From contig NC_091172.1 in the NCBI RefSeq assembly GCF_040958095.1, positions 22,551,753 to 22,615,752 on the forward strand: a stretch of DNA of 64,000 bases. Reading direction: 5' to 3'. Positions 1-11,343 of this stretch are shown one piece after another. The DNA is from Procambarus clarkii. Taxonomy: Eukaryota; Arthropoda; Malacostraca; Decapoda; Cambaridae. How positions within the stretch are numbered: the first letter of the stretch is position 1; each line of letters begins with the position of its first letter. The position numbers and the translations under genes are program-made. The notes beneath the pieces were generated by a model, which ran no database searches, was not told the DNA's origin, and worked only from the letters and a program-made list of their open reading frames with translations.

Positions 1-50
1 GGCACTTTACATCAATGATGAGTCGCACAGTTACTAGTCTTGCTCCACAC

Positions 51-297
51 CCACCCAACTGGGGCGGCAGCTTTACAGTCATGTGCTCCACACCCACCCA
101 ACTGGGCGGCAGCTTTACAGTCATGTGCTCCACACCCACCCAACTGGGCGGCAGCTTTACAGTCATGTGCTCCACCACCCACCCAACTGGGCGGCAGCTT
201 TACAGTCATGTGCTCCACACCCACCCAACTGGGCGGCAGCTTTACAGTCATGTGCTCCACACCCACCCAACTGGGCGGCAGCTTTACAGTCATGTGC
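51..297. repeat. Minisatellite, about 42-bp unit, six copies
   Basis: Six near-identical copies of a unit starting CTCCACACCCACCCAACTGG and ending TTTACAGTCATG. The copies differ by single-base gains or losses, so open frames here are artefacts of periodicity. It abuts a LINE remnant on its right. Confidence 0.95.
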
Positions 298-982
298 ATG
301 CATTACCTACAGTAAGCAAATTTTGGATACTTTCGCTAAGATTTCGGGCAGACACATCATTATGAATGAAGTACTTACACATTTCTTGGACACCATTGAT
401 GGTGTTATCTCTAAATTCCGCGATTTTTTCACATTCCATTATATAATGACGCAAAGTATGCGAATAGTTCTGCTGACAGAGTTTACATTTAGTCAAATCT
501 ACATCAGCAGATATTACAAATTCCCAGAGGTACTTGTAGCCGAGCCTAAGCCTAGCAGTGGTAACATCTAGAAATCTGCTAACCTTATTGGATGACCCAT
601 AGACATGCGGTACGTCCTGCATAATAGATTGATGATAGATGGAGTAACTGTGTGGAATTTCACTTTGCCTCAAGTCTCCGAAATTTAGTTGATGTTCCCG
701 GAATATTACTGCCCTCAGGCTGCTCAAAGGCAGTCCAAGTTGGTAATCAATTACCTCTTTACGAGCAAAAGTCTTGGCCAACTCATCAGTTCTATCATGC
801 ATTCGGAAACCAATATGGGAAGAAATCCACAGGAGACAAACTCTACCAGTCTCCGTGGTGTAGTGGTAAGACACTCGCCTGGCGTTCCGTGAGCGTTTTG
901 TCATGATTGATTGATTGTTGCCGCCGAAGGCAGCTAGTTTATTGTGCACCCCATACTCATCCAAAAGCATTACAGAGGGCAC
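298..982 (-). mobile_element. LINE family B fragment: RNase H end and zinc-knuckle tail
   Basis: The minus-strand frame encodes LLWISSHIGFRMHDRTDELA, the last part of a retroelement RNase H domain. HVYGSSNKVSRFLDVTTARL and CKLCQQNYSHTLRHYIMEC, a C-x2-C...H...C knuckle, follow. The same arrangement occurs at 1222-2418. This points to an I/Nimb-like LINE in which RNase H follows the RT; the clade is a guess. A tRNA-like SINE piece interrupts it near 850-905. Confidence 0.8.
848..905 (+). repeat. tRNA-derived SINE head, fragment
   Basis: CTCCGTGGTGTAGTGGTAAG is a tRNA D-arm/box A sequence, followed by ACACTCGCCTGGCGTTCCGT. Only the tRNA-like front part is present, inside the LINE fragment. Confidence 0.65.
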
Positions 983-1221
983 AAAAGGTCTTTATCAGAC
1001 CTCATCTTAGATTATTACATAAACAATTTCTTCAATCCTTCACACCTTATAGATACAATGTCAGCTAGTTACAGAGACAGTGCTATTACAAGAGCTACAT
1101 ATTTACAGTATGTCATCATACATTAATGGTAGGTCTTATCGTTAATACATAATAGTTTGGCCAATGGGGATATTACAGAGTCATAGGGGAGCTTCTGTTT
1201 ATTATTAGTCCTCACAATACA

Positions 1222-2418
1222 CTACTTGTTTCTGAATCTCATATGTCGTTCATCTACTGGGAGCAAAATGTGGGTACAGTGCAAGGATTTCAGGTAATTT
1301 ATCCATGGTAATAAGATAGGTTGCCATATCATACAGAGTGAGCTTAGATTTATCTCTAAAAGGCTCAATTTTACAGCAATCCAAGATATAGTGTTCGAGT
1401 GTGTGTCCTGCCTATGTCCACACACTTTACACTTTACTTCATCTAGATCCCTATACAAGCCGAACTGCCAGAGATACTTGTAGCCAAGTCTTATATGAGC
1501 TGTGACAACATCTGTTAGTCTACTGACTTTGTTACTTGCCCCATACACATGCTTTACTTCACACATTTCATTGTGATAAACAATGGACCTGCTAGTTCCA
1601 GTTTGCACTGTTCTACTTTCTTCAAATCCATCCAGGAGTTCTCGTCTAATGACACTTTTAAGGGACCTATTTGATAACTCAAGATTCCATTCAATACTGT
1701 CTTTATTTACTGCAGCCTTTGCAAGGGCGTCAACTTTGTCATGTTCCTGCATGCCAATGTGAGAAGGAATCCACAACATTTTTATATTTACCCTCTTGCT
1801 AAGTATTCTTACATATCTACGTCTAGCTTCCAAGACAAGCACGTTATTACTTGATTGCAAACTGTTTATTGCTCGTAGTGAGGATAGGGAGTCAGAAATA
1901 ATTAAGCTGTCTACTTCAGTGTTGTCAATAATTTCGAGTGCTACCAGTATCGCTACCAACTCGGCTTGCATTGTGGACGCCCAGTTACTAATTCGGATAT
2001 TTCTTTGAATTGTGCTGCCATCGGGCTGATGAGCAATAACAGCACTTCCTGCCCTCCCTGTAGCTGTATTGAGTGATCCGTCAGTGTATATGGTCTGTGC
2101 AATGTTGTTTTCAGCTTGTATATTGTGAATGTGTTCTATGGTGCTTAATTTAGCAGCAAGCTGAGCATGAGGGCTGCTTGTGATTAGTTTCTTGGTGGGG
2201 TATGCAGGGGTCAGGATGTCAAAAAGTACTATCTGCCAGGGTGGAAGGAAGTGCTGTACTCTTTCATCTGTATATACATCGTGCAGTCCCATCATTTTAA
2301 TATGAGTGGCAGTTCTTTGAATCCATTTAGACTCGCTAGTTCCATTTCGTATGTGTTCTAACAGTGCAACTGACACAATGTTGTTTTTGTTATCACGCAG
2401 CAGCTTTAGTCCCATCAT
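1222..2418 (-). mobile_element. LINE family B fragment: RNase H domain with intact catalytic set
   Basis: A 398-codon minus-strand frame. RNase H residues are in order: D113 in YTDGS, E153 in MQAELVAIL, D176 in ISDSLSS and D230 in HDKVDALAK. KVCGHRQDTH follows as the zinc-knuckle tail before the frame loses similarity. The RT part of this copy is absent; a family B RT lies separately at 4915-5938. Confidence 0.85.
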
Positions 2419-2429
2419 AAGATTAATTT

Positions 2430-3320
2430 CAAATATTCTATCTCAAATGCTAAGTATATTTAATTCTTTCCGCATGATAAGTTTTTCAAATCTTTTAGAC
2501 AAGTTTGCATAATTGATATAGGTCTGAAGTTGTTAACATCAGTGGGATCACCATATTTGTGGACAGGGGTTACTCTCACTTTTTTAGAATATCTGGAAAG
2601 GTTTGGAGTTCAAGTGACTTGTTGAAGAACAATGCAATGGCAGGAGCTAAAAATCTGGAGTTTTTTTGTAAATAAGAGTTGGTATCTCCTCAAGGGCACT
2701 AGACTTGGTTTTAAGGGAAAGGATTATATCAGTAACATCAGTGGAATTAGTAGGCATTAGGTATAGAGACTGTGGATAGTTACCTGTAAGATAGTCCTGA
2801 ATATTAGTACTGGAAGATGGAATATCATTTGCAAGGGATGACCCAATGGAAGAGAAGAACCTATTGAACTCAATAGCAGTATCAGAGGCTGTAAGCTGAC
2901 CATCATTATTTGACAGGATTATTGGTTTGTTATTTAAAATCTTCTTTGATCCCAATATTTGTGATATTGTGCTCCATGTTTTCTTAATGTTGCCCTTCGT
3001 GTGGGTAAATTTATCTTTGTAGTATTTAATATTGGCTCTCCTAATTATTTTAGATAGCAATGATGAATAATTCTTAGAAAATTCTTTGGGGACGATTCCT
3101 AACCTATACTTCTTCTCAAGGTCATGTTTTTTATTAATGGATTTAAGTATCCCCTTTGTAAGCCAAGGATTGTTTAGCCTTTTTGTTGTGACTTGTTTCG
3201 TTAGCATAGGACAGTGGGTGTTATAAAGACAGGGAGTTTTTGAAGAAAAGATTGCACTGCTAGGTTGATGTCCCCTATGTTACCTAATTCGGACTCCCAG
3301 TTGACATTAGCAGCAGCAGC
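2430..3320 (-). mobile_element. LINE family A-like fragment (linker between endonuclease and RT)
   Basis: The minus-strand frame 3207-2647 contains LTKQVTTKRLNNPWLTKGIL, FNRFFSSIGSSLAND and SLKTKSSALEEIPTLIYKK. These correspond to the family A linker seen at 36660-37240, but are more diverged, suggesting a separate subfamily. Confidence 0.8.
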
Positions 3321-3329
3321 TATAAAATT

Positions 3330-4200
3330 GCCTATGGCAGTTGTGCAGCCTAAAGCTTATCTCCCTTGTCCCTAGAGGTGGATTGTTAATGTTAGTTAGA
3401 AGAAATGTGGCGTAATGGTCTGTAGTGCTATCGATGATTATCCCTGAAGTAAGTGGAGAGGTTACGTTGGTCCAGATGTGATCAAGAGCTGTGGCAGTAC
3501 TGTTCAGTGATTCTAGTAGGTATAGTGATTAAGGGCATGAGGAAGCAGGAATTCATACAGTTGAGGAAGCTGGCAGCAGTAGGGTTTTCAGGTTCGCAGA
3601 GTTCAGTATTAAAGTCCTCTGCGATAATTAGATGGTCTTTGTTCAGTCTGTTATCTAGTATCAGATTTTTATGGTTAGAGCTGAATTCGGACACATCAGT
3701 GTTCGGAATTCTATAGACTGCTCCCACAGTCAGGACAGACTCAGCACCCTTGACTCTGAAACTGGCGAAGATATACTCCCCACAGTGAGTGTATGATGGA
3801 CACAACATCTGTCGGGCTGACTGGTGAAAGAAGAAGAGAGTTTGGATAGCTGCCTGAGAGATATGTGTTGATATGTGTCTGAGTCTGTGGGATTTTACTG
3901 GCAAGGTTAGCACCAACCGATGAAAAGAAGCTATTAAATTCTTTTGCCATTTCTAAATCAATTGACAGTGTAAAGCCATCCTTAGAGAGTGTTATCTGGT
4001 TGTGGGAGTGTTGTGTAGTTCGTAGGATATTAGAGATGGTATTCCATGTGCTTTTCATGTTGCCTTTTGCTTCTTTGAAGCTAGTCTCATAATATGAAAG
4101 TTTTGTTTTCTTATGATACTGGTAAGCACTGATGAGTACCTTTTAACTACTTCCTTTGTAACTAGGTCAATCCTAAATTTCTTTTCATACAATACAATAC
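3330..4200 (-). mobile_element. LINE family A fragments (endonuclease piece and linker), rearranged
   Basis: One frame holds an endonuclease remnant (HLIIAEDFNTELCEP, IPTRITEQ). An overlapping piece at 4058-3741 holds KSTWNTISNILRTTQHSHNQ and EMAKEFNSFFSSVGANLASK. The order of the pieces is not that of an intact element, so at least two copies have been joined. Confidence 0.75.
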
Positions 4201-4735
4201 AATTTTATTTAGGTAAGGTACATACATACTATAAATTTTTACAAGGATTGGTTGACTTATAGGTAGAGCTAGTACATACAATGCCTAAAGCCACTATTAC
4301 GCAAAGCGTTTCGGGCATGTTCATATTCATGTTATTGTTGATTGATTTGATTATGCCACTTGTGAGCCACGGATTGTTTATTCTTTTGTCAGTTACTTGT
4401 TTAGTAAGGAGGGGACAGTGAGTGTTGTAGAGGCTTAGAGTTTTGGAGAGAAAGGGGTTAGTTAATGAGTTTATATCCTGTGTATTATTGAATTCAGATT
4501 CCCAGTTAATATTGTGAAGAGCATTAGAAAGATTGCCTAAAGCTGATTCCCTGTGTAGCCTGAATGAGAGTTTCTTGCTTTCTGGTGGTGTTTTGTCCAT
4601 GTTTGCCATGAGAAAGGTAGGATAATGGTCAGTTGTTCTGTCATAGATTACTCCAGATGTAAGGGGAGCTGTTATATTAGTCCATAAGTGATCCAAGGTA
4701 GTGGCAGATGTTTGAGTGACTCGGGTGGGCTTGGT
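4195..4735 (-). mobile_element. LINE family A: 3'-end tag joined to endonuclease-linker fragment
   Basis: 4200-4310 carries the family A 3'-end tag in reverse (TTTAGGTAAGGTACATACAT, then GCAAAGCGTTTCGGGCATG). From 4330 the minus strand encodes family A text again (LTKQVTDKRINNPWLTSGII, YDRTTDHYPTFLMANM, TRVTQTSATTLDHLWTNI). Confidence 0.8.
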
Positions 4736-4900
4736 GATTGTGGGGTTTGGGATTGGGGGGACGAGGGGATGGGGGAATGGGGGGGGGAGGACAAAGGGAC
4801 AGGGAAGTGGGGCATGGTCGGAAGGAAGAGGGGATGGTGGAGTGGGGAATAGTGGGGAGGACGAGGGGACGGTGGAGTGGGGAATGGTTGGGAGGCAGAG
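4735..4900. repeat. G-rich minisatellite, imperfect
   Basis: Imperfect repeats of GGGGACGAGGGGA / GTGGAGTGGGGAATGG type. It is the reverse complement of the C-rich array at 32510-32830. It sits between family A and family B LINE text and is read through by one 569-codon frame. Confidence 0.85.
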
Positions 4901-4914
4901 AATGTTAGTACTGA

Positions 4915-5938
4915 GGCTTCGGAATCTCCTTAATTTTCCTAAGGCTGCTTTGGCTTTGTTTAGCCGGTCCCTTACATGAATTTGCATCCCTGCTCTATTT
5001 ATCATAAGTCCCAGTATTCTGCCGACCTCCGCATATTGGATCGGATGGTTGTCAAGGATAATGGGGTCCGGGTTTCTTTCCGCAATGTGTATTATCTGAA
5101 ACTTTTGTTTGTTGGTGCTAATTTTCCATTGCTTCTCAAAGTTGTTTATGAGTTCAATTGCTGCCTTGGTCTTGTCGGCTAGTAGCGGCTTTGATGGTCC
5201 CGGTTGGCAAATTATTTGGGTGACATCGTCAACGTATGTGATGTATTCTCCATGTTGGGGTTGGAGTAGGTCAGCTGAATATATATTGAATAGTGGGGGA
5301 GAGGTACCTTGTGGTACTCCACTTTTCAGTTCTATTACGTCACTCAAGTAGCTGCCGATATTAAGCCTAGCAGTTCTGTTGTCTATAAAGCTGCAGAGAG
5401 TAGCAGTAAATCTCTCAGGAAGCCCTAGTTCAGATATCTTATATTTTAGGCCTGTGTGCCACACTTTGGCGAAGGCTTTCGAAACGTCTCTAAGCACTAT
5501 ATTACACTGATCTTTTTTCGACACTGCGTTGGCTATATGCTCGTAGATCAGGGCTATAGCTATATGGGCCCCTCTGCGGTTTCTAAACCCATGCTGCCTG
5601 GTGTTATACTTCCCTTCCTCCTCAATGTACTTCACAAGTCTCTGATTGATAATTTTTTCGAATATTTTACCTGGTACTTCGAGGAGGGAAATTGGCCTGT
5701 AGTTTTCAGTTTGGGTTGGGGGTTTACCTGGCTTGGGGATTAATCTTAGTGTGGCATTCTTGAAATATGTGGGGAAAAGTCCAGATGCAAGAGCTGCATT
5801 TATTATACATGTGTATTGATGGAGTGCAATCACTGGTAGGTTGGATAATACCATCTTATTTATCTTGCTGTTGCCCGGCGCCTTGTTCTTGAAACCCATA
5901 ATTGTTTTATGGACCTCTGCAATGGTTATGTGTTTCAT
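4915..5938 (-). mobile_element. LINE family B fragment: reverse transcriptase domain
   Basis: The minus-strand frame contains NYRPISLLEVPGKIFEKIIN, SKAFAKVWHTGL (degenerate motif A; the usual aspartate is replaced), SGVPQGTSPPLFNIY and EYITYVDDVTQII (motif C, YVDD). It ends where the minisatellite begins. The RT is recognisable but not intact. Confidence 0.85.
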
Positions 5939-5999
5939 AAGTCATCCTACTAACTAAACTAAGGAACTAAACAACACTCACATAACCAAATAAAACTCT

Positions 6000-6337
6000 A
6001 CAAGGATGGGGGTATACCGTCAACTGACTTAGAAATGGCAAATGAATTTAATAGTTTCTTTTCATCGGTTGGTGCTAATCTTGCCAGTAAAATCCCACAG
6101 ACTCAGACACATATTAACACATATCTCTCAGGCAGCTATCCAAACTCTCTTCTCCTTTCACCAATCAGCCCGGCAGATGTTGTGTCCATCATACACTCTC
6201 TAAAAACCAAGGCAGGGAACACCAGTGAAATTCCGTCCATTGTGTACAAGAGAGCCTCCCATGCCCTTGCCCCTTTACAAGACTGTAATTACCATATTTG
6301 TATCCTCACATTCCTTATGTACATTCTTGTATATGCA

Positions 6338-6388
<51 letters not shown>

Positions 6389-6400
6389 ATCCTGCAATTA
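6000..6400 (+). mobile_element. LINE family A linker fragment followed by (AAAT)n
   Basis: The plus-strand frame encodes MANEFNSFFSSVGANLASKI and SLKTKAGNTSEIPSIVYKRA, then breaks off into an (ATAA)n microsatellite at about 6338-6392. The tail suggests internal deletion between linker and 3' end. Confidence 0.85.
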
Positions 6401-6655
6401 AGCGTCCGGATGCCATCTAGAGGTCATCTTGTAGTCATGTTGAAAACGTCTAGGATTCGTCCTAGAGTCGTCTTGAGTCGTGAACGTGGAGATATCATGC
6501 TGACACCAAGAAGTCATCTTGGAGTCATCGTGAAGTCAACTTGTAGTCGACAACGGAAGCATAGAAGAGAAGGGGGGGGGGGGACGGAGACACCAAGGAG
6601 AGCCCTGTGAGAAAGAAAACGGCCACCCCCAAGGCAGAATGGGGAAACTGAAGAA
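6400..6655. other. Unclassified segment with imperfect short repeats
   Basis: Repeated GTCATCTTG/GTCGTCTTG-like words (CATCTTGTAGTCATG, CATCTTGGAGTCATC) form a degenerate short-period array at 6415-6560. A G-run and an A-rich stretch follow. No gene seen. Confidence 0.5.
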
Positions 6656-7770
6656 TACAATACAATACAATACAATACAATACAATTTTATTTAGGTAAG
6701 GTACATACATACAATAAATATTTACAAGGATTGTTTAACTTATAGGTATAGCTAGTACATACAATGCCTAAAGCCTCTATTACGCAAAGCGTTTCGGGCA
6801 TGATAAACTTAAATGACAAGCTTAATACTAATTGAACATAATGAGTAGAATGAAAACAAGAAATGAAAACATAGATGAAAAAGCAGCACAAATACAATTA
6901 TGTCGACAAACAGCGCTCTTTAAAGAAAAAAACAGACATTGGTTGACAAAAGAAGGGTAAGGTAGGTTACAGGGAATTTATTAGGTATAGCTTCGCTTTT
7001 AACTTAAACTGGTTGAGAGAGGTACAGTCTTTAACATGGTTGGGAAGGTCATTCCACATTCTGGGCCCCTTGATTTGTAGAGCATTTCTAGTTTGATTAA
7101 GTCGTACTCTAGGAATATCAAAACTGTATTTATTTCTGGTGTGATGCTCATGGGTTCTGATACAACCTTCTATGAAGCTTTTGAGATCAGGATTGGCATT
7201 ATAGTTTAGCGTTTTATATATGTATAATACACATGAGAGAATGTGCAGTGACTTAATGTCTAACATATTCAGAGATTTAAGTAGGGGTACCGAGTGATGT
7301 CTGGGGCCAGAATTGGATATTGTCCTAATAGCAGCTTTGTGTTGAGTAATTAGAGGACGTAAGTGATTTTGGGTAGTAGAGCCCCAAGCACAAATACCAT
7401 AGTTGAGATATGGATAGATAAGGGAGTAATAGAGAGTCACCAGGGCAGGGCGAGGTACATAATATCTGATCTTAGAAAGAATGCCCACAGTTTTTGAAAC
7501 TTTTTTTGATATGTTTAGAATGTGTCCCTGGAAATTAAGCTTGTGGTCAATGAGAATGCCAAGGAATTTGCCATCTAATTTGTTACAAATTTGGGTATTG
7601 TTTATTTTGAGATTTATTTGATTAGAGGATTTATTGCCAAACAGAATATAAAGGTTTTGTCAATGTTAAGGGTGAGTTTGTTGGCAGTTAGCCACAGACG
7701 GACTTTATTTAGCTCAGTATTTACTGTGGCATTTAGAGCAAGGGGATCAGGACTGAGTAAATGAAGGTGA
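6655..7770 (-). mobile_element. LINE family A, 3' half with 3' UTR
   Basis: From the right, the remnant runs from RT motifs into a frame at 7488-6967 encoding the family C-terminus (YYSLIYPYLNYGICAWGSTT, GPRMWNDLPNHVKDCTSLNQ). The 3' UTR tag follows (AAACGCTTTGCGTAATAGAG in reverse), ending in an (AATAC)n tail at 6655-6690. Confidence 0.88.
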
Positions 7771-8040
7771 AGGTGAAGGTGGATCAGGACTGGAGTAATG
7801 AAGTTGAAGGTGAATACACTGAAGGCCGTCTTGAAGATGTTGTAACGTACGTTTATGTTACTTTGTTGGGTAGATTAGATACATAGTTTTTAGTGAGTTT
7901 CATATTTATTTAGTAGTCCTGGATACAGCAGTGTCGTAGACGTTGAGACGGAGCTTGGAGCAGAGCAGAGAGCTGAGTGTGGCCGGAGTCGTGGAGCTCT
8001 ATGTGGGAGAGCGTTGTAGCTTGATACGGTCCTAGTCTGC
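7770..8040. other. Unclassified short insertion
   Basis: Begins with GAAGGTGAAGGTGAAGGTGG, a short GAAGGT array, then unique-looking sequence. It separates two family A LINE ends. No gene seen. Confidence 0.4.
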
Positions 8041-8625
8041 TCAAATTCAAATGTTTATTCAGGTAAAGTACATACATACAAGGGATGATACAAATATTGC
8101 GGAATTTATAGATAGAGCTAGTACATACAATGCCTAAAGCCACTATTACGCAAAGCGTTTCGGGCAGGAAAAACATTAAAGACTAAAACTTAATACTAAT
8201 TGAGATTAAAGTATAAAATGTGTTGAGACAATATAAAAATAAAAAAGGAGGAACATGGCAGAAAAACAGCAAAAATACAGTTAGGTCGACAAACAGCATT
8301 GTTTAAAAAATAGCAGACATGGGTTGACATTATAGGGGTAAGGTAGGTTACAGGGAGTTAATTAGGTAGTGCTTCGTTTTTATCTTAAACTGGTTGAGAG
8401 AGGTACAGTCTTCAACATGATTGGGAAGGTCATTCCACATTCTGGGTACCTTGATTTGTAGAGCATTTCTAGTTTGATTAAGTCGTACTCTTGGAATATC
8501 AAATAGGTATTTGTTTCTGGTGTGGAGCTCATGGGTTCTGTTACAACCTTCAATGAAGCTTTTAAGGTCAGGATTGGTATTGCAGTTCAGCGATGTGAGG
8601 CTTGCAGTGCACATGTAAATACTGT
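8040..8625 (-). mobile_element. LINE family A 3' end
   Basis: The minus-strand frame 8614-8348 repeats the family C-terminus (SFIEGCNRTHELHTRNKY, VPRMWNDLPNHVEDC). The 3' UTR tag and poly-A-type end lie near 8045-8165. It is shorter than the copy at 6655-7770. Confidence 0.88.
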
Positions 8626-9870
8626 AACATGTGAAATTGAAGTAGCCACTTTCCTGATCTGACTTACTCTACTCTTACCTTAGCCAATACAAACATTAAT
8701 CTTTTGTCTAGTCACAGAACTAAAGGTAATTAATTTGATTGACCAGATGAAAAAAAATGTGGCACAGTTTGTTTTGTATTATCTGAATTTACCTGAGGGC
8801 CACTTATTTCAATAAACAAAGTCATATGGGTAAAGGTTAAGGAAACAATATATTAATCAAAATAAATTTTATTACCCAAGAAAACACAGTTTTATACAAT
8901 TATCTATCTGCTTAAGCAGTCTAATGAAAATATGAGAAAAGTATTTTATTTTGAAATGTGAAATTTCAGCTTCTACAAGTATAGTATTGTACACTTGACA
9001 CAATTAGTGTTGAGAGACCTCACCTTATACATCATTCTTTATACAAAAATTACAAGAGATATTAAATAAATTGCAGTATAGTATAGTAAAAAATTGAACA
9101 ATGTTGCATGTTATTTTGTGAATATAATAATTAAAATAATTGTTGTAATCTGGAACCATTACTATAAGTTATATTCACTTTGATAAGTTATATTCACTTT
9201 GATAAGTTATATTTACTTTGATAATCAAATAATTATTATAAGTTTATGGGTGTGCATATGTGTATAATTATACATAATATAATACATAATATACAGTTTT
9301 TACAAATTAAATAATTAAGTGTATGCTAACAGTTGTAGAGTAACATTACAAATTTGGAGTATATACATTATTATATACAATATTTAATATACAAATAGAA
9401 TAATTATGATTATGAAACTGGTAAGAAAAAAAATGAGAAAATTTGTGGATTTGAAAGACATTAGTGATGAATATGGATGGAGGGCATAATCCTGAGTATA
9501 TTGAGAACAATGGAATTGAGATGACAGAAATCCTAATTCATGTAAATCATTTATTTATTTTGTTCACTGTGGATCTGTTTGCCCACATAGAGAACAAAAT
9601 ATCCACGCAGTTTAGCCACTGACCATATCTTATTTTTTACAATTAACAACACTGAATGATAAATATTTAGCAAAAGATTTAATAAGGTAATTTGAGCAGC
9701 ATACAAGCAAGTACTGTGCCAGTATTGCTTACCGTTATGAAGGATTAATAGAAAGAGGAGGATTGATATGTCAAACCCAAAGAAACAAGGCTCGCAAAGA
9801 GGGAGGGAAGGAGGTCAAACTTGGGACGTTCTCAAATGACCTCCTAAAATCCTTGAAACATACACCACCC
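8626..9870. other. AT-rich intergenic DNA
   Basis: No exon, repeat family or RNA gene recognised. A short triplication of TTATATTCACTTTGATAAG occurs near 9168-9225. Confidence 0.5.
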
Positions 9871-9874
9871 AAGG

Positions 9875-10215
9875 GAAGGTAATGCAAAGTAATAGTCTAC
9901 AACACAAATCCACAAGGGCCGTGACGAGGATTCGAACCTGCGTCCGAGAGCATCCCAGATGCTGCCTTAATCGACTGAGCTATGACATGGTAAAAGGAGT
10001 TGAAACCGAAGTTCTACTGAACGTACTGGATCCTTGTGTAAAACCCTGGTTTGTGCCTCGGAGAGGCTGCAGGATCCAGTAAGTTCAGTAGAACTTCGAT
10101 TTCAACTCTTTTTTTTTTTTTTTTTTTACCATGTAGCTCAGTCGATTAAGACAGCGTCTGGGATGCTCTCAGATGCAGGTTCGAATCCTCATCACGGCCC
10201 TTGTGGATTTGTACA
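9875..10215. repeat. Head-to-head pair of tRNA-like SINEs
   Basis: The left copy (minus) and right copy (plus) both contain GTAGCTCAGTCGATTAAG-type box A and GCAGGTTCGAATCCTC box B, ending CACGGCCCTTGTGGATTTGT. Between them, AAGTTCTACTGAACGTACTGGATC reappears inverted, so the whole block can fold as a hairpin. The 5' acceptor strand of a tRNA is missing, so these are not working tRNA genes. A T-run separates the arms. Confidence 0.8.
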
Positions 10216-11340
10216 TACTAAGGAGGCTACAGCAAGCCGCTCCAGTCACCAAGAAAAAAAGGGCAATAATGTACTACTGTCACTACCAGAATAATGGCTC
10301 CATAAGGGCACAGACCTACATCTCCCAACAACAGGCCCTGTTGTGGAGAGCAAGTATGATAACTAAAGAGGAGCTAACTGGAAGGGAAGGAGGACAAACT
10401 CCTCAAAGCAGGTATCCATGGCAGACCAGAAAAATTCAAGTCAGCCTCCAAGGAAAGTAACTCTGGTACACAACCAGAATGAAATTAAATACAAGAAACA
10501 CATAACATAGTTGGAAACTATGAAACATTTAGCATAAATGGAACAAAAAATAAAGAAATGGACCATCACAGAACCATTTGTTCAAGGATTTGCCAACACA
10601 ATTTAGCCAAAATGAGAGCAGCTCAGAGAATCCCAGGCACTGTGATGCACTCTTAATGTGCACCAGGATGACTGAGGCCCTGAGTGACCTGGGCCTCTGG
10701 TGGTAGTCGGGTGTATCAAAGTTATCACTGCTTACCAGAAGCAATGATCATTTGCATTGTTTGCCTTAGAATTTATTTCCTTCTTCAGGCAGCACTATAG
10801 TTTGCTCTGTTTTGTTTATTTTTTTTCTGATTTAGGGCATCTGATTCCCAAGATTCTGATTTTGGCTCCTAGTAGGCCAGCTTTGGTCTCAGGCCTCGTG
10901 TAATTTTTATGGCTATGAGGAACTACAGAGGAGACCTCCCAGAAAATGTGCTTCAAAGTAAATCAAATAACTGCCATTTCCAAAATGTTGATTTGCGTAT
11001 CAAATGTCCTTGACCAGTGTGATAAAGGCTGAAAATAAAGCCTAAGTCTCTGTTGAATATGTCTGTAAAAAAAAAAAGAGAAGGCTGAAACCCAAAAGGT
11101 ATCCAAATTAAATCTCCTAAGCAGGAGATCCCTAAGAACAGTGGAAACTTGCAAGTAGCAATCCCAGTACCATCAATGAATTTTTGAATGAAGAAACTAG
11201 CTGAAGCATTTCAGCCAAATACAAACCAGATGGTAAACCATGCAGGCAAAACTCAGGTGACCCAGGAAGCTCTTCTTCACCTGACACTGAAGCTTTCCAA
11301 GAACTAGGTGGCAATAAAAAAGGAATCCAAGTATTACAAA
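10216..11340. other. Intergenic DNA, nothing recognised
   Basis: No coding or mobile-element signature. One A-run near 11065 and mixed-composition sequence only. Confidence 0.45.
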
Positions 11341-11343
11341 CTA

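Noticed and set aside
15-571. Direct repeats at the window start as a CRISPR array
   Set aside because: Units are contiguous with no variable spacers, and the setting is eukaryotic.
10130-10200. Candidate tRNA genes at the box A/box B sequences (also 32411-32490 and 14880-14956)
   Set aside because: Two lack a pairing acceptor stem or have an oversized anticodon loop, and all are joined to SINE bodies and occur in several copies.
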